This document shows, piece by piece, positions 1-8,283 of a DNA stretch of 64,000 bases. Each line of letters starts with the position of its first letter. The first letter of the stretch is position 1. Where the stretch lies: positions 32,016 through 96,015 of the forward strand of contig NZ_WWEM01000043.1 in NCBI RefSeq assembly GCF_019308285.1. The letters are read 5' to 3'. Position numbers and translations under genes: made by a program. The stretch is from Flavobacterium quisquiliarum (GTDB taxonomy: Bacteria > Bacteroidota > Bacteroidia > Flavobacteriales > Flavobacteriaceae). The notes beneath the pieces are model-generated. The model was not told the origin of the DNA and did no database searches. It worked only from the letters and a program-made list of their open reading frames with translations.

Positions 1-336
1 ATGTCTGGCGCTTTAGATTTAAAACTTCGTTCTGAAAGAGTCGAAATGGACGTTCACAACACCAAAGGAAATTTATTGCCTGGAATGGTTGCCGAAGTTT
101 TGTTACCGCTTAACGCGAAAGACAGCACATTTGTAGTGCCAAAATCGGCGGTGGTAAATTCTGCGGAAGGTTTATATGTGGTGAAAGTGGTAAACCACAA
201 AGCGACACGAGTGGACATTAAAAAAGGAAGAGAAATTGAAGATAAAATCGAAATTTTCGGCGACTTAACTCCAAACGATAAACTGGTAAAAATTGCCAGC
301 GAAGAAACTAAGGAAGGCGATATCATAAACGAATAA
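1..336 (+). CDS. RND efflux periplasmic adaptor, C-terminal part (5' end outside window)
   Basis: The reading frame is open at the window edge, so this is the last 111 residues of a longer protein and the first ATG is probably an internal methionine. The visible part matches the C-terminal beta-barrel and membrane-proximal region of HlyD/AcrA-type membrane fusion proteins: a segment LLPGMVAEVLLPL, then FVVPKSAVV (residues 44-52), a typical motif before the final domain, and an ending on repeated lysine/glutamate turns. Such proteins bridge an inner-membrane RND pump and a TolC channel. A strong hairpin follows at 415-452, so this adaptor would be the last gene of its operon. Which pump it serves cannot be told from the window. 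Confidence 0.8.
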   Translation: MSGALDLKLRSERVEMDVHNTKGNLLPGMVAEVLLPLNAKDSTFVVPKSAVVNSAEGLYVVKVVNHKATRVDIKKGREIEDKIEIFGDLTPNDKLVKIASEETKEGDIINE

Positions 337-414
337 CCTGCGTTTAGTCTTCTTTTTAGTAGATTACCAATTACTGTACGCATTCTTCGGAGTGCAAATC
401 TAAAATTTGCCTTA

Positions 415-452
415 GGACAGTTCCTCTTTTTGGAGGGACTGTCCTTTTTTTT
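415..452 (+). terminator. Rho-independent terminator after the RND adaptor
   Basis: A 12-bp stem (415-426 pairing with 433-444, one T-G wobble) with a short T-rich loop is followed by a run of eight T residues. It ends the operon of the truncated adaptor gene. Confidence 0.8.
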
Positions 453-608
453 CTCTCAAAAATTTTAAAAACAGGTATATATACTCTCTTTTCATATTCT
501 CTAAATTGTTAAAATTGCTTCAATTGACTTTAAAAATATATACGGTTTTCCGTAAAAGAAATATAAATCAGCGTTTTAAATTTGAAAATTAACTTTAAAT
601 ATAGAATT

Positions 609-878
609 ATGGCAAATTTTACAAAAACACAAATGTTATATGAAGATCAGTACACATGGAGAAGAGATGGCGGTGATGGGCCTTATATTGGAAAAATAGA
701 TCGAGATAGATTAGATCGAGATGAAGGGTATGAAGTCTTAGATTTTGCAAATTCATGCTTAAAAAGTGGTGTAGGCGTGGAAGCACTACACAAATTTGAA
801 AGACTACTTAGAGAAAAATTACCTAGTAATGTTGTAATGAAAAATCAAATTATCGATTTCTTGAATAAAAATTGGTAA
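609..878 (+). CDS. Hypothetical protein, 89 aa
   Basis: The product starts MANFTKTQMLYEDQYTW and is a small soluble charged protein with the acidic/basic stretch GKIDRDRLDRDEGYEVLDF near residue 28 and no signal peptide or membrane segment. I chose the ATG at 609, although the frame can be extended to a TTG at 582, because the ATG gives a normal start and the upstream residues add nothing recognisable. It is followed by its own hairpin terminator, so it is probably not co-transcribed with the Hachiman genes 79 bp downstream. It resembles small hypothetical proteins I associate with flavobacteria; no function can be assigned. Composition is less AT-biased than hamA-hamB, so it may belong to the chromosomal backbone. 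Confidence 0.7.
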   Translation: MANFTKTQMLYEDQYTWRRDGGDGPYIGKIDRDRLDRDEGYEVLDFANSCLKSGVGVEALHKFERLLREKLPSNVVMKNQIIDFLNKNW

Positions 879-890
879 TAATATAGAATA

Positions 891-934
891 TGAAAAGTCT
901 CGTTGTTTACAAGACTTTTCATTTCACTTTTTTT
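891..934 (+). terminator. Probable terminator between the 89-aa gene and hamA
   Basis: A perfect 10-bp stem (891-900 with 912-921) is followed by a T-rich stretch to 934. It separates the small upstream gene from the Hachiman module. Confidence 0.6.
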
Positions 935-956
935 ATAACTAGTTATTAATTAAATT

Positions 957-1740
957 ATGTTTATGCTTAAAGGACTAAAAATTGATCATAATGGTAAGTC
1001 AGTAATATGCTATATTGAAGATTTTAGCGATGAATTGAAGTCAGAGATAAGAAGTCAATTATCTGGAATTTATAATGGTTTTCATATAGTTAATGAAGAC
1101 CCCATTTTTTATTCTTATAAGTATACTCTTAATTTATTTCTTTATGAGTTTGATAAGAAGTCATCTAATATTAAAAAAGGAATGATAGGTGAGCTTCTTT
1201 CACATGTATTATTAAATATAATATCAAAAAAACTAACTTCAATTTCTGTATATAAAAATAAAGAAGAGAACAGTATTAAAAAGGGATTTGATATTTTATA
1301 CTATGATAAACATAATAATAGTTTATGGTATACTGAAGTGAAATCTGGTAAAGGAAAATCTACAAAATACAATAAAGTTTTACTAAACAGATCAAAAAAT
1401 GGTATTAGTACTATGTTGCAAAGTAAAAGGCAAAAATTGTGGGACAGCGCATTAATTGATTTGCAATTAGTGATTAAGAATGGGATAAATCATAAAAAAA
1501 TAAAAAATCTTCTACAAATGGATAGTCCCGTTTCTATAAGCCCAAATGATAAAAAAAAATGTGATTCTAATTTCGGTCTTATATTACGATATAAAAGATA
1601 CGATCCTATTAAAATCAATAGAAGATTTTTGTAAAAAAACCATTAAAGAGGATTTGTTTAATGATGTAATTGTATTTTCTATACAAAAAAACACTTATAG
1701 CAAGGTGATTACATTTTTAAAAAAAGAAGCTAAAACTTAG
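957..1740 (+). pseudogene. hamA: hamA, Hachiman effector nuclease-like subunit (DUF1837), frameshifted in an A9 tract
   Basis: The intact frame from 957 gives 225 aa ending at 1634, but the last ~25 residues look out of frame. Removing one A from the nine-A run at 1551-1559 joins the frame to a second ORF that runs to 1740, giving a protein of about 260 aa ending VITFLKKEAKT four bases before hamB. The restored N-terminal two thirds carry a plausible PD-(D/E)xK-type arrangement: GMIGE (Glu79), GFD (Asp112) and TEVK (Glu127, Lys129). HamA proteins (DUF1837 family) are the effector partners of HamB helicases in Hachiman anti-phage defence; the assignment rests on this layout plus the adjacent hamB. 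The frameshift could be a sequencing error, a phase-variable tract or a real inactivation. The gene is very AT-rich compared with the efflux operon downstream. Confidence 0.75.
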
Positions 1741-1743
1741 AGT

Positions 1744-4242
1744 ATGGAAATAGAAGATATCACACTAAAGAAGATCAAAGATAATATTAAAAAAACTGAT
1801 TTTTATGATGCCTATGTTAAGTTGCTAATACATGAAAATAATAAAATCAGTGACGAAGAATTAAAATTACTTTTTAAATTATCACTATTGTTTTTAAATT
1901 TTGGAGATCAAAATTTGAAGAAGTTAGGTTATCGTATTATTCTAAATTACACTCTAATATATAATGACTACAAACCTTTATTTGATATTTCAATAAATTT
2001 GGGATACATACCAATATCTAAATTTATTGAAGAAAATCATTTAGATACTTCACGTATTGAAAACTCTTTTTTTAATTCTTTTCTTTCATCTTATCAAGAT
2101 AATTATAAGGAGAAAAATATTTATTTATCACATGGGCAAAAAAAGTTAATAAAATTTTCTAATGAAACAGAAAATAATTTGGTACTAATTGCCCCAACAT
2201 CATATGGCAAATCAGAAATTATAATTGATAAGGTTTTTAAGAACATAAAAAAAACGATCTGTATAATTGTACCAAGTAAAGCATTGTTGGCACAAACAAA
2301 AAGACGATTATTAGAACACAAATTAGCTAACAAAATAAGTAGAATTGTTACTCATCCAGAAATGTACAAAGGTACAGAAAAAAGATTTGTGGCTGTACTA
2401 ACTCAAGAAAGATTGTTAAGATTACTTCAAAAAAATTCAAACTTAAAATTTGATTTAGTACTTATAGATGAAGCTCATAATTTAATGAAAAAAGATAATC
2501 GGGCTACTTTATTAAGTCAAGTACTTTTGATTCTTTATAAGCGAAATGAAAAAACGCTACTAAACTTTTTTTCTCCGTTTATTGCAGATCCAGAAAATCT
2601 TAAAATTCCGTACGCAAATTATGATATTGAATATGAAAGAAATTTAGAAAGTATAAAAATTGAGAATTATTTCGTTTGTAATTTATTTGATCAAGATTCG
2701 AGGATGTATATGTACGATCAATTTTTCAATAAATTTCTAAAAATCAGTGATATATTTTTTTTAAATGAAATAGATATTTTAAATTTTTATAGTGCAAAAA
2801 AAAATATTGTTTATTTAAATAAACCAAAACATATTGAAGATTTCGCATTGGAATTATCTAATATTAAAAATGAAACTAAATTAATTAATGAAGTAAAAAA
2901 TAATATTTCAGATTTTTTACACCCAGAATATAATTTATTAAGATGTATTGAAAAAGGAGTAGTTTATCATCACGGTTCTATGCCTGAAATTGTTCGATTA
3001 TATGTAGAGGAAACTTTTTCATCAAATAAAAATCTTCAATTTATCGTAACAAGTTCAACGTTATTAGAAGGAGTAAATATTCCAGCTGAAAAAATTTTTT
3101 TATTAACAACCAAAATAGGAAGAGCAGGTTTTTCAAAATCTGAATTCAAAAATCTAACAGGTAGAATCTGCCGATTTAGAGAATTATTTGGAAAAGAAAC
3201 AGGTAATCTAAGAATGTTAATGCCTCAAATATATATTATCAAAAGTAAATATGAATGGGAAAGTGCAAATCCTAGAAATTTTTTAGAAAATAAAGCAAGA
3301 ATTGACTTAAAGATGGAAGATGAAGTTGATAATTTATTATTAGAAGAGAATATAGATAAATTAAGTAATGAACAGTTAGAAAAGCTACATGAAAAGTTAG
3401 AATATCTCGAAAATATTGAACCTGACACAGTAGAAGTAGATGTTGAATATGTAAAATCTAGAATAGCTAAATTATGTTATAAAAATAATGTCGTTGAATT
3501 TGATATAAAGCTTAACGAAAGAACTTTAGTAAAGAATTTGTCAAACAAAAAGATGACAATAGTCAACGATTCTTTATCATTAATTAATCTTATTTATGAA
3601 GTTTTTATTAAGGACATTAATTTTTTAGATAAAAAAGGAAAAGACTTTGTAGATGGAAATAGAAATTTTAAAAGAATTGAACACGAATCAGCTCAAAAAT
3701 TCTATTCTAAATTTTTAGATTGGCGTTGTTCAAGCGCATCTTATAAAGAAATGATAGGTTATTTTATAAGCTATTGGAAAAATTTACCTTTTGAAAAAAG
3801 AGGTCATGTATTTGTTGGAAAGACATGGGGAGAACAAAAAAGAAATGATACCGATACAAAAGCCTTGTATATAAATTTAAATATAAAAACGGAGAGCCAA
3901 AAAATTAATTTAGCTATAGTTCGTATAAAAGAAGAACAGGATTTTGTAGATTATAGCTTAATGAAATTTATAGAAATTTTGAATGATCTTGGAATGATCA
4001 ATAAAGATTTTTATGAAAAATTAAAATATTGTAGCTCAGATAAAAGGATCATCACATTAATGAAAAATGGTTTTTCATTAGAATTAGCAAAATGTATTAT
4101 TAACGATGAGTATTCTGACTTAATTAATATTGATGTATCTAATGATCAGATCAAAATTCATGAAGCCATTATAGAGAGAATGGAGACTAATATGGAAAAT
4201 AAAATTTTAATATTTGAAATTAAATATCATATACATTACTAA
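1744..4242 (+). CDS. hamB: HamB, Hachiman superfamily 2 DEAH-box helicase
   Basis: This 832-aa protein has the hallmarks of an SF2 helicase. The Walker A motif is APTSYGKS (residues 150-157), motif Ia is IIVPSKALLAQT (about 174-185), the Walker B box is IDEAH (241-245), the motif IV/V region has a TSSTLLEGVNIPAEKIF stretch, and the motif VI region is NLTGRICRF (470-478) with candidate arginine fingers Arg474 and Arg477. Size and order match HamB of Hachiman, which is known to sense aberrant DNA and release HamA. The start ATG at 1744 lies 4 bp after the restored end of hamA, so the two would be translationally coupled. The ORF itself is intact, unlike hamA. Very high A+T suggests horizontal acquisition. 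An alternative is another defence helicase, but the hamA partner makes Hachiman the best call. Confidence 0.85.
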   Translation: MEIEDITLKKIKDNIKKTDFYDAYVKLLIHENNKISDEELKLLFKLSLLFLNFGDQNLKKLGYRIILNYTLIYNDYKPLFDISINLGYIPISKFIEENHLDTSRIENSFFNSFLSSYQDNYKEKNIYLSHGQKKLIKFSNETENNLVLIAPTSYGKSEIIIDKVFKNIKKTICIIVPSKALLAQTKRRLLEHKLANKISRIVTHPEMYKGTEKRFVAVLTQERLLRLLQKNSNLKFDLVLIDEAHNLMKKDNRATLLSQVLLILYKRNEKTLLNFFSPFIADPENLKIPYANYDIEYERNLESIKIENYFVCNLFDQDSRMYMYDQFFNKFLKISDIFFLNEIDILNFYSAKKNIVYLNKPKHIEDFALELSNIKNETKLINEVKNNISDFLHPEYNLLRCIEKGVVYHHGSMPEIVRLYVEETFSSNKNLQFIVTSSTLLEGVNIPAEKIFLLTTKIGRAGFSKSEFKNLTGRICRFRELFGKETGNLRMLMPQIYIIKSKYEWESANPRNFLENKARIDLKMEDEVDNLLLEENIDKLSNEQLEKLHEKLEYLENIEPDTVEVDVEYVKSRIAKLCYKNNVVEFDIKLNERTLVKNLSNKKMTIVNDSLSLINLIYEVFIKDINFLDKKGKDFVDGNRNFKRIEHESAQKFYSKFLDWRCSSASYKEMIGYFISYWKNLPFEKRGHVFVGKTWGEQKRNDTDTKALYINLNIKTESQKINLAIVRIKEEQDFVDYSLMKFIEILNDLGMINKDFYEKLKYCSSDKRIITLMKNGFSLELAKCIINDEYSDLINIDVSNDQIKIHEAIIERMETNMENKILIFEIKYHIHY

Positions 4243-4289
4243 TGTAGTATTTGGTCACATTAGTACTTCAAAAAACTTAAAATTAACCA

Positions 4290-4318
4290 AACCTCGATTT
4301 CATAAAATCGAGGTTTTT
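4290..4318 (+). terminator. Terminator after hamB
   Basis: A perfect 11-bp stem (4290-4300 with 4305-4315) around a 4-nt loop is followed by five T residues. It closes the Hachiman operon and may work towards the converging gene at 4333 as well. Confidence 0.75.
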
Positions 4319-4332
4319 CATTTTAAAAAACC

Positions 4333-4566
4333 TTACCCCTCACTCAAATAAGGATTCAAAATCTCCGCCAATTCATTGAGCCAATAATAATTGTCTTCAA
4401 AATTTGTTAGTTCGATTTGGAGGGTTTCGTGTTGTCGCATAACGCCGAGAGCTAAAATGCAGTTTACTTGTCTTAGTATTTTAGCCATATCTTCGGGATC
4501 GATAATATGGTTAAAAAAATCAATTAGCCTTGTTTCGGCTTCTTTGGAAAGGGTGTTTGTTTTCAT
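4333..4566 (-). CDS. Hypothetical protein, 77 aa
   Basis: A small protein starting MKTNTLSKEAETRLIDFFNHI, soluble and helical in appearance, with no signal peptide and no motif I recognise. The reverse strand was chosen because it gives an amphipathic, normally composed protein, while the overlapping forward frame (4391-4573) is rich in serine and cysteine and lacks domain character. It converges with hamB across the terminator at 4290-4318. Residue content resembles short flavobacterial hypothetical proteins, but no function is proposed. Confidence 0.6.
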   Translation of the reverse strand: MKTNTLSKEAETRLIDFFNHIIDPEDMAKILRQVNCILALGVMRQHETLQIELTNFEDNYYWLNELAEILNPYLSEG

Positions 4567-5109
4567 AAAGTGAAGAATTTAAGAAAAAACCCTTATACCT
4601 TAGCAGTCTTACGCTTCTTCACGGCGTCAAAGTCCTTTCGGAGCTTTACTACATAGCACAAGGGCAAATTTTATGTTGTCTTAATGTGAAGATTTAAGAA
4701 CTCCAAATGTAAGAAAACTATTTAAAGAAAGATTTTTCTTTCAATAATTATATTCCTTTTATCAAATATAAGAAATCTATATTTCAACCGCATTTTTGTC
4801 ATTTCGAGGAACGAGAAATCTTCGCGAGAAACTCCACAATCATTGTAAAACATAGCCTCTGGTTTCAACCAGAGGAACGCCAAGATTAATCCTCAAATAT
4901 TTAAAAGAATCATTTGCCTCCAGCTTTAGCTGGAGGTTTAATAACAATCATAAGTAAGGCTTTAGCCAAATGCGTATTTCGGCTAAAGCCTTGTTATTAT
5001 TGAATCTTTTAATCCCCTAGTTAAAACTAGGGGCTATTCAATAAAAAAATGCAAGACCAAAATTGATCTTGCATTTTTCTATAATTTAATATCCCATTAG
5101 AATAGCTAA
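4567..5109. repeat. Gene-free space with a cluster of REP-like palindromes
   Basis: No coding frame is convincing here. Four palindromic units lie close together: 4857-4876, 4917-4936, 4956-4967 paired with 4981-4992, and 5014-5033 (the last has 9-bp arms around AA). The arms are of the type CCTCTGGTT/AACCAGAGG. At 4793-4835 there is one half of the large inverted-repeat element that recurs near 5861-5994 and 29441-29547. The layout is like REP sequences spread by RAYT-type transposases; no such transposase gene is in the window. Confidence 0.7.
5045..5078 (-). terminator. Terminator of the DJ-1/PfpI gene
   Basis: A 12-bp stem (5045-5056 with 5067-5078) ends in A/T runs on both sides, so it can terminate the reverse-strand gene that stops at 5110. 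Confidence 0.65.
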
Positions 5110-5658
5110 TTACGCTCTCTGACGCTCGTGTATTCCTTCTTTAATTTCTTCCACCATTTTTTTATTAAAAGCGGGTAAATCATTCGGGTTTCGGCTGGTT
5201 ACTAATCCGTTGTCTACCACAACTTCTGAGTCTTCCCATTGTGCTCCAGCATTTTTCAAATCGTTTTTAACAGAGAAAAACGAAGTTACTTTTCGACCTT
5301 CTAAAACATCCGCATCTACCAGAATTTGAGGTCCATGACAAATAGCGGCTACTGGTTTTTTACTTTTAAAAAAGGAACGTACAAAATTTACTGCAGCTTC
5401 TTCTCTTCTTAATAAATCAGGATTAATTACTCCTCCAGGCAAAACCAAAGCATCGTAATCAGCTTCATTTGCCTGATCTAATACTACATCAACATTATAT
5501 TCTTTGCTCCAATTTCCGTCTTTCCAAGATTTGATAGTTCCAGATTTCAAACTGACGATATCTGCATTCCAACCCTGTTCTTCCAGATAGGCTTTAGGAG
5601 ACGCTAATTCTGATTCTTCAAAACCGTTTGTGGCTAATATAGCGATATTCTTTTTCAT
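5110..5658 (-). CDS. DJ-1/PfpI family protein (type 1 glutamine amidotransferase-like)
   Basis: The 182-aa product has the DJ-1/PfpI fold markers: MKKNIAILATNGFEESEL at the N-terminus with the conserved Glu (14 or 15), the LVLPGG turn (about 71-76) and the nucleophile elbow AAICHGP with Cys107 and His108. Length is the usual one for the YhbO/PfpI subgroup, which has been linked to stress resistance and to deglycase or protease activities that remain debated. It is cytoplasmic with no signal sequence. It stands alone, flanked by repeat-filled spacers, and has its own terminator at 5045-5078. The family assignment is firm; the physiological reaction is not known from sequence. Confidence 0.9.
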   Translation of the reverse strand: MKKNIAILATNGFEESELASPKAYLEEQGWNADIVSLKSGTIKSWKDGNWSKEYNVDVVLDQANEADYDALVLPGGVINPDLLRREEAAVNFVRSFFKSKKPVAAICHGPQILVDADVLEGRKVTSFFSVKNDLKNAGAQWEDSEVVVDNGLVTSRNPNDLPAFNKKMVEEIKEGIHERQRA

Positions 5659-5860
5659 AATTTTAAATATTTAAAACGTTATTAAATTGATTTACCTAAA
5701 ATTAGTTATTTGAGGAAGCCAAAGAAAATAGATCCTGTTAAAGCTTTCTTTAATAAAAGTTAATTAATTGAAATTCAGGTTTTTATTAAAAATTAAACTG
5801 AAATTATATAAGATTCATGTTAATTCGGTTTACTATTTTATACGTGATAAGTCTACTATT

Positions 5861-5994
5861 TTTGTCAATTTCGACCGAAGGGAGACCTGAGCGATAGCGA
5901 ATAGGCAAAGCAAATCACACTAGAAACTCTGCCAAATAAGTCGTCAATCTTTGTCGATTAGCGAGTGTGATTTCTCGTTCCTCGAAATGACAAA
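5861..5994. repeat. Large imperfect inverted repeat in the 5659-6154 spacer
   Basis: The outer arms TTTGTCAATTTCGA (5861-5874) and TCGAAATGACAAA (5982-5994) pair, and an inner pair built on AATCACAC / GTGTGATT lies inside. The same outer arms occur at 29441-29547 and, as one arm, at 4793-4835. The rest of the 5659-6154 spacer holds only AT-rich sequence and the leader of the response regulator gene. Confidence 0.7.
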
Positions 5995-6154
5995 CAAAAC
6001 GTTTACAACAAAAACCTTTCAACAACTTACCTGAACTTATATGGTTCAAAAAATAATTGCTATTTTTGATAATCCTATTTTTTGAAAACAACTTATCAGA
6101 AGATTAAAACATTTCCGTTTTAGTCAAAACAGCAATCATTATAATTTACCATTT

Positions 6155-6832
6155 ATGAATGTTTTACTCATTGAAGATGATAAACGCATCAGCGAATTTA
6201 TTGTAAAAGGTTTAGAAGAAAACAACTTTACGGTGCATTTGGCCGAAACGGGCGAGATTGCGCGAGACCTTATTCAGCAGGACATTTGGGATATTATTTT
6301 GATGGATATTATGCTTCCGGGTATAGATGGCATTCAGCTGGTTAAATTAATGCGTTTTAAAAAAAATCATACACCGGTTTTAATGTTAAGCGCTTTGAGC
6401 GATACTGACGACAAAGTAAATGCTTTAGATTCCGGCGCCGATGATTATCTCGTAAAACCTTTTCATTTTAAAGAGTTGATTTCGAGAGTGAACGCACTTA
6501 CCCGAAGAACAAAATTTAATTACGATAAAGAAGAAACCTTGTACACGCTGGGAAGTTTAACCATAAATCCTGCAGAACATAAGGTTACAGAAAACAACAA
6601 CCTCATCGATTTATCGCCGCGAGAATACAAACTGCTTTTGTATTTATTAGAAAACAGAAACAAGGTAATTCCGAGAACACAAATATTAAATGCCGTTTGG
6701 GGCATTAATTACGATAATAACACCAATGTGGTCGATGTTTATATTTCGTATTTGCGAAACAAAATTGAGCAAAACCACAAATTCATCCATACCATAAAAG
6801 GAACGGGTTACATGCTAAAAGAAGAGTTATGA
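6155..6832 (+). CDS. OmpR/PhoB-type response regulator (metal-efflux two-component system)
   Basis: The 225-aa protein has an N-terminal receiver domain with acidic pocket EDD (residues 7-9), phospho-acceptor Asp51 in ILMDIMLPG, and conserved Lys101 in DDYLVKPFHF. The second half is a winged-helix DNA-binding domain, from about residue 130, with LSPREYKLLLYLLENRNKVIPR and the C-terminal VVDVYISYLRNKIE and IKGTGYML motifs. It overlaps the histidine kinase gene by 4 bp (ATGA), so the two are translated together. The operon position directly before a TolC/adaptor/RND set of the Cus/Czc class suggests it activates that pump, as CusR does, though the signal is inferred from context only. Confidence 0.93.
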   Translation: MNVLLIEDDKRISEFIVKGLEENNFTVHLAETGEIARDLIQQDIWDIILMDIMLPGIDGIQLVKLMRFKKNHTPVLMLSALSDTDDKVNALDSGADDYLVKPFHFKELISRVNALTRRTKFNYDKEETLYTLGSLTINPAEHKVTENNNLIDLSPREYKLLLYLLENRNKVIPRTQILNAVWGINYDNNTNVVDVYISYLRNKIEQNHKFIHTIKGTGYMLKEEL

Positions 6833-8187
6833 AAATACGCAGCAGATTTACCATAATATCGTCTTTTACATTTAGCGTTGTATTTGTCATTGCTTCGGTC
6901 ATTACCTATTATTCCTTTTACAGTTATTCTGAAAAAATAGTCTACAACGAACTTCAAAAAACATGTTTGTTAACTGGGATTTTTTATCTGGAAAAAGATG
7001 AACTGCCAGAAAATCAGCATGTATTAATCGGACAGCAGTTTAGGGAAAACTCGCTGGAAATCGTAACACGGGTTTACAACAACAAAAATCAGATTGTTTA
7101 TGGCGATAAAACAATTGACAAAAATATAAATGCGTCGAGATTAGATTATATCCGAAAAAACAGAAAACTGAGCTTTAAATCCAGACATCATTTTTATTTC
7201 GGGAATTATTATCATGATAATCAGGGAGATTTTGTGGTTTTCGTAAAAAAAAATGACACCGAATTCAAAACCATGACAGACCGTTTATTGATCATTATGA
7301 TTATGGTCTTAATCATTGGTTTAATTACGATTTATATTGTAAGCCGTGTGCTTTCTAATTTGGCTTACAGTCCCATAAAAAACATTGTGGATCAGGTCAA
7401 TGAAATTCAGGCTTCTTCACTTGATCGTCATATTATTACGCCCAATACCAAAGATGATATTCAGGAATTGGTAGAGACTTATAATAATCTGTTCAAACGT
7501 TTGTCTGATACTTTTATCATTCAAAAGAATTTTATCAATTATGTTTCGCACGAATTCAAAACGCCTTTAACCGCTATTTCGGGTAATTTGGAAGTCTTTG
7601 CCCAAAAAGACAGATCGAGTGCAGAATATAAAGAAATGGCTGAAAAAGTGCTCGAAAACGTTTATCAGATCGAAGAAACCATGAATACGCTTATGATGCT
7701 TTCGGGACTTCGAAATAATACTGAAATGAATGAAATTTTCAGGGTCGATGAACTGGTTTGGGATATCAACGATCAGCTTCCAGATATTTATGAGCTAAAA
7801 AGTTCTCCAATACAAATTGTTCTCGAAGTGGCAAACGATAAACTGCTTTCGATAAAAGGAAACCGCAACGAAATTAAAATCGCACTTTACAACATTATCG
7901 AAAATGCCGTAAAATATTCGAACGGAAATCCCATTAAAATAAGCCTTTTAGAAATACAAAATCAACTTAAAATTGTAATTGAAGATCGCGGAACAGGCAT
8001 TAGCGAAGAAGATTTAAAATTCATCAGTCAGACTTTTTTCAGAGGCAAAAACGTAAAAGACATCAAAGGCAGCGGTGTTGGACTTTCGCTTGCGAATATC
8101 ATCTTCAAACAAAACAACATCGATTTTACGATTGCGTCCAAAAAAGACGAAGGAACAACGGTTACCTTACTGTTTCCGCCACTCTAA
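6829..8187 (+). CDS. Sensor histidine kinase (metal-efflux two-component system)
   Basis: The 452-aa protein has a first membrane segment at about 9-31, a periplasmic sensor region to about 150, a second membrane segment at about 152-176, and a HAMP linker. The HisKA box is FINYVSHEFKTPLTAI with His241, and the HATPase_c domain carries an N box (NIIENAVKYS), a G1 box (DRGTGIS) and a G2 box (GSGVGLSL). It overlaps the response regulator gene by 4 bp and precedes the efflux genes by 96 bp. The short periplasmic domain is histidine- and acid-bearing, fitting a metal or envelope sensor, but no ligand can be named. Confidence 0.93.
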   Translation: MKIRSRFTIISSFTFSVVFVIASVITYYSFYSYSEKIVYNELQKTCLLTGIFYLEKDELPENQHVLIGQQFRENSLEIVTRVYNNKNQIVYGDKTIDKNINASRLDYIRKNRKLSFKSRHHFYFGNYYHDNQGDFVVFVKKNDTEFKTMTDRLLIIMIMVLIIGLITIYIVSRVLSNLAYSPIKNIVDQVNEIQASSLDRHIITPNTKDDIQELVETYNNLFKRLSDTFIIQKNFINYVSHEFKTPLTAISGNLEVFAQKDRSSAEYKEMAEKVLENVYQIEETMNTLMMLSGLRNNTEMNEIFRVDELVWDINDQLPDIYELKSSPIQIVLEVANDKLLSIKGNRNEIKIALYNIIENAVKYSNGNPIKISLLEIQNQLKIVIEDRGTGISEEDLKFISQTFFRGKNVKDIKGSGVGLSLANIIFKQNNIDFTIASKKDEGTTVTLLFPPL

Positions 8188-8283
8188 TCGTTTTCTAATG
8201 TTGCTCTAACCGTCTTATAACACACATCAAATTAGGGGCTAATATACCGCAGATAACTTTGCAGTATATTAAAACTACTTAAT

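Noticed and set aside
4391..4573. Forward 60-codon frame opposite the 77-aa reverse gene
   Set aside because: Composition is unlike a protein and it lies fully antisense to a better frame.
4857..5033. Possible CRISPR array
   Set aside because: The palindromes have different sequences and irregular spacing, with no repeated unit of constant length and no cas gene.
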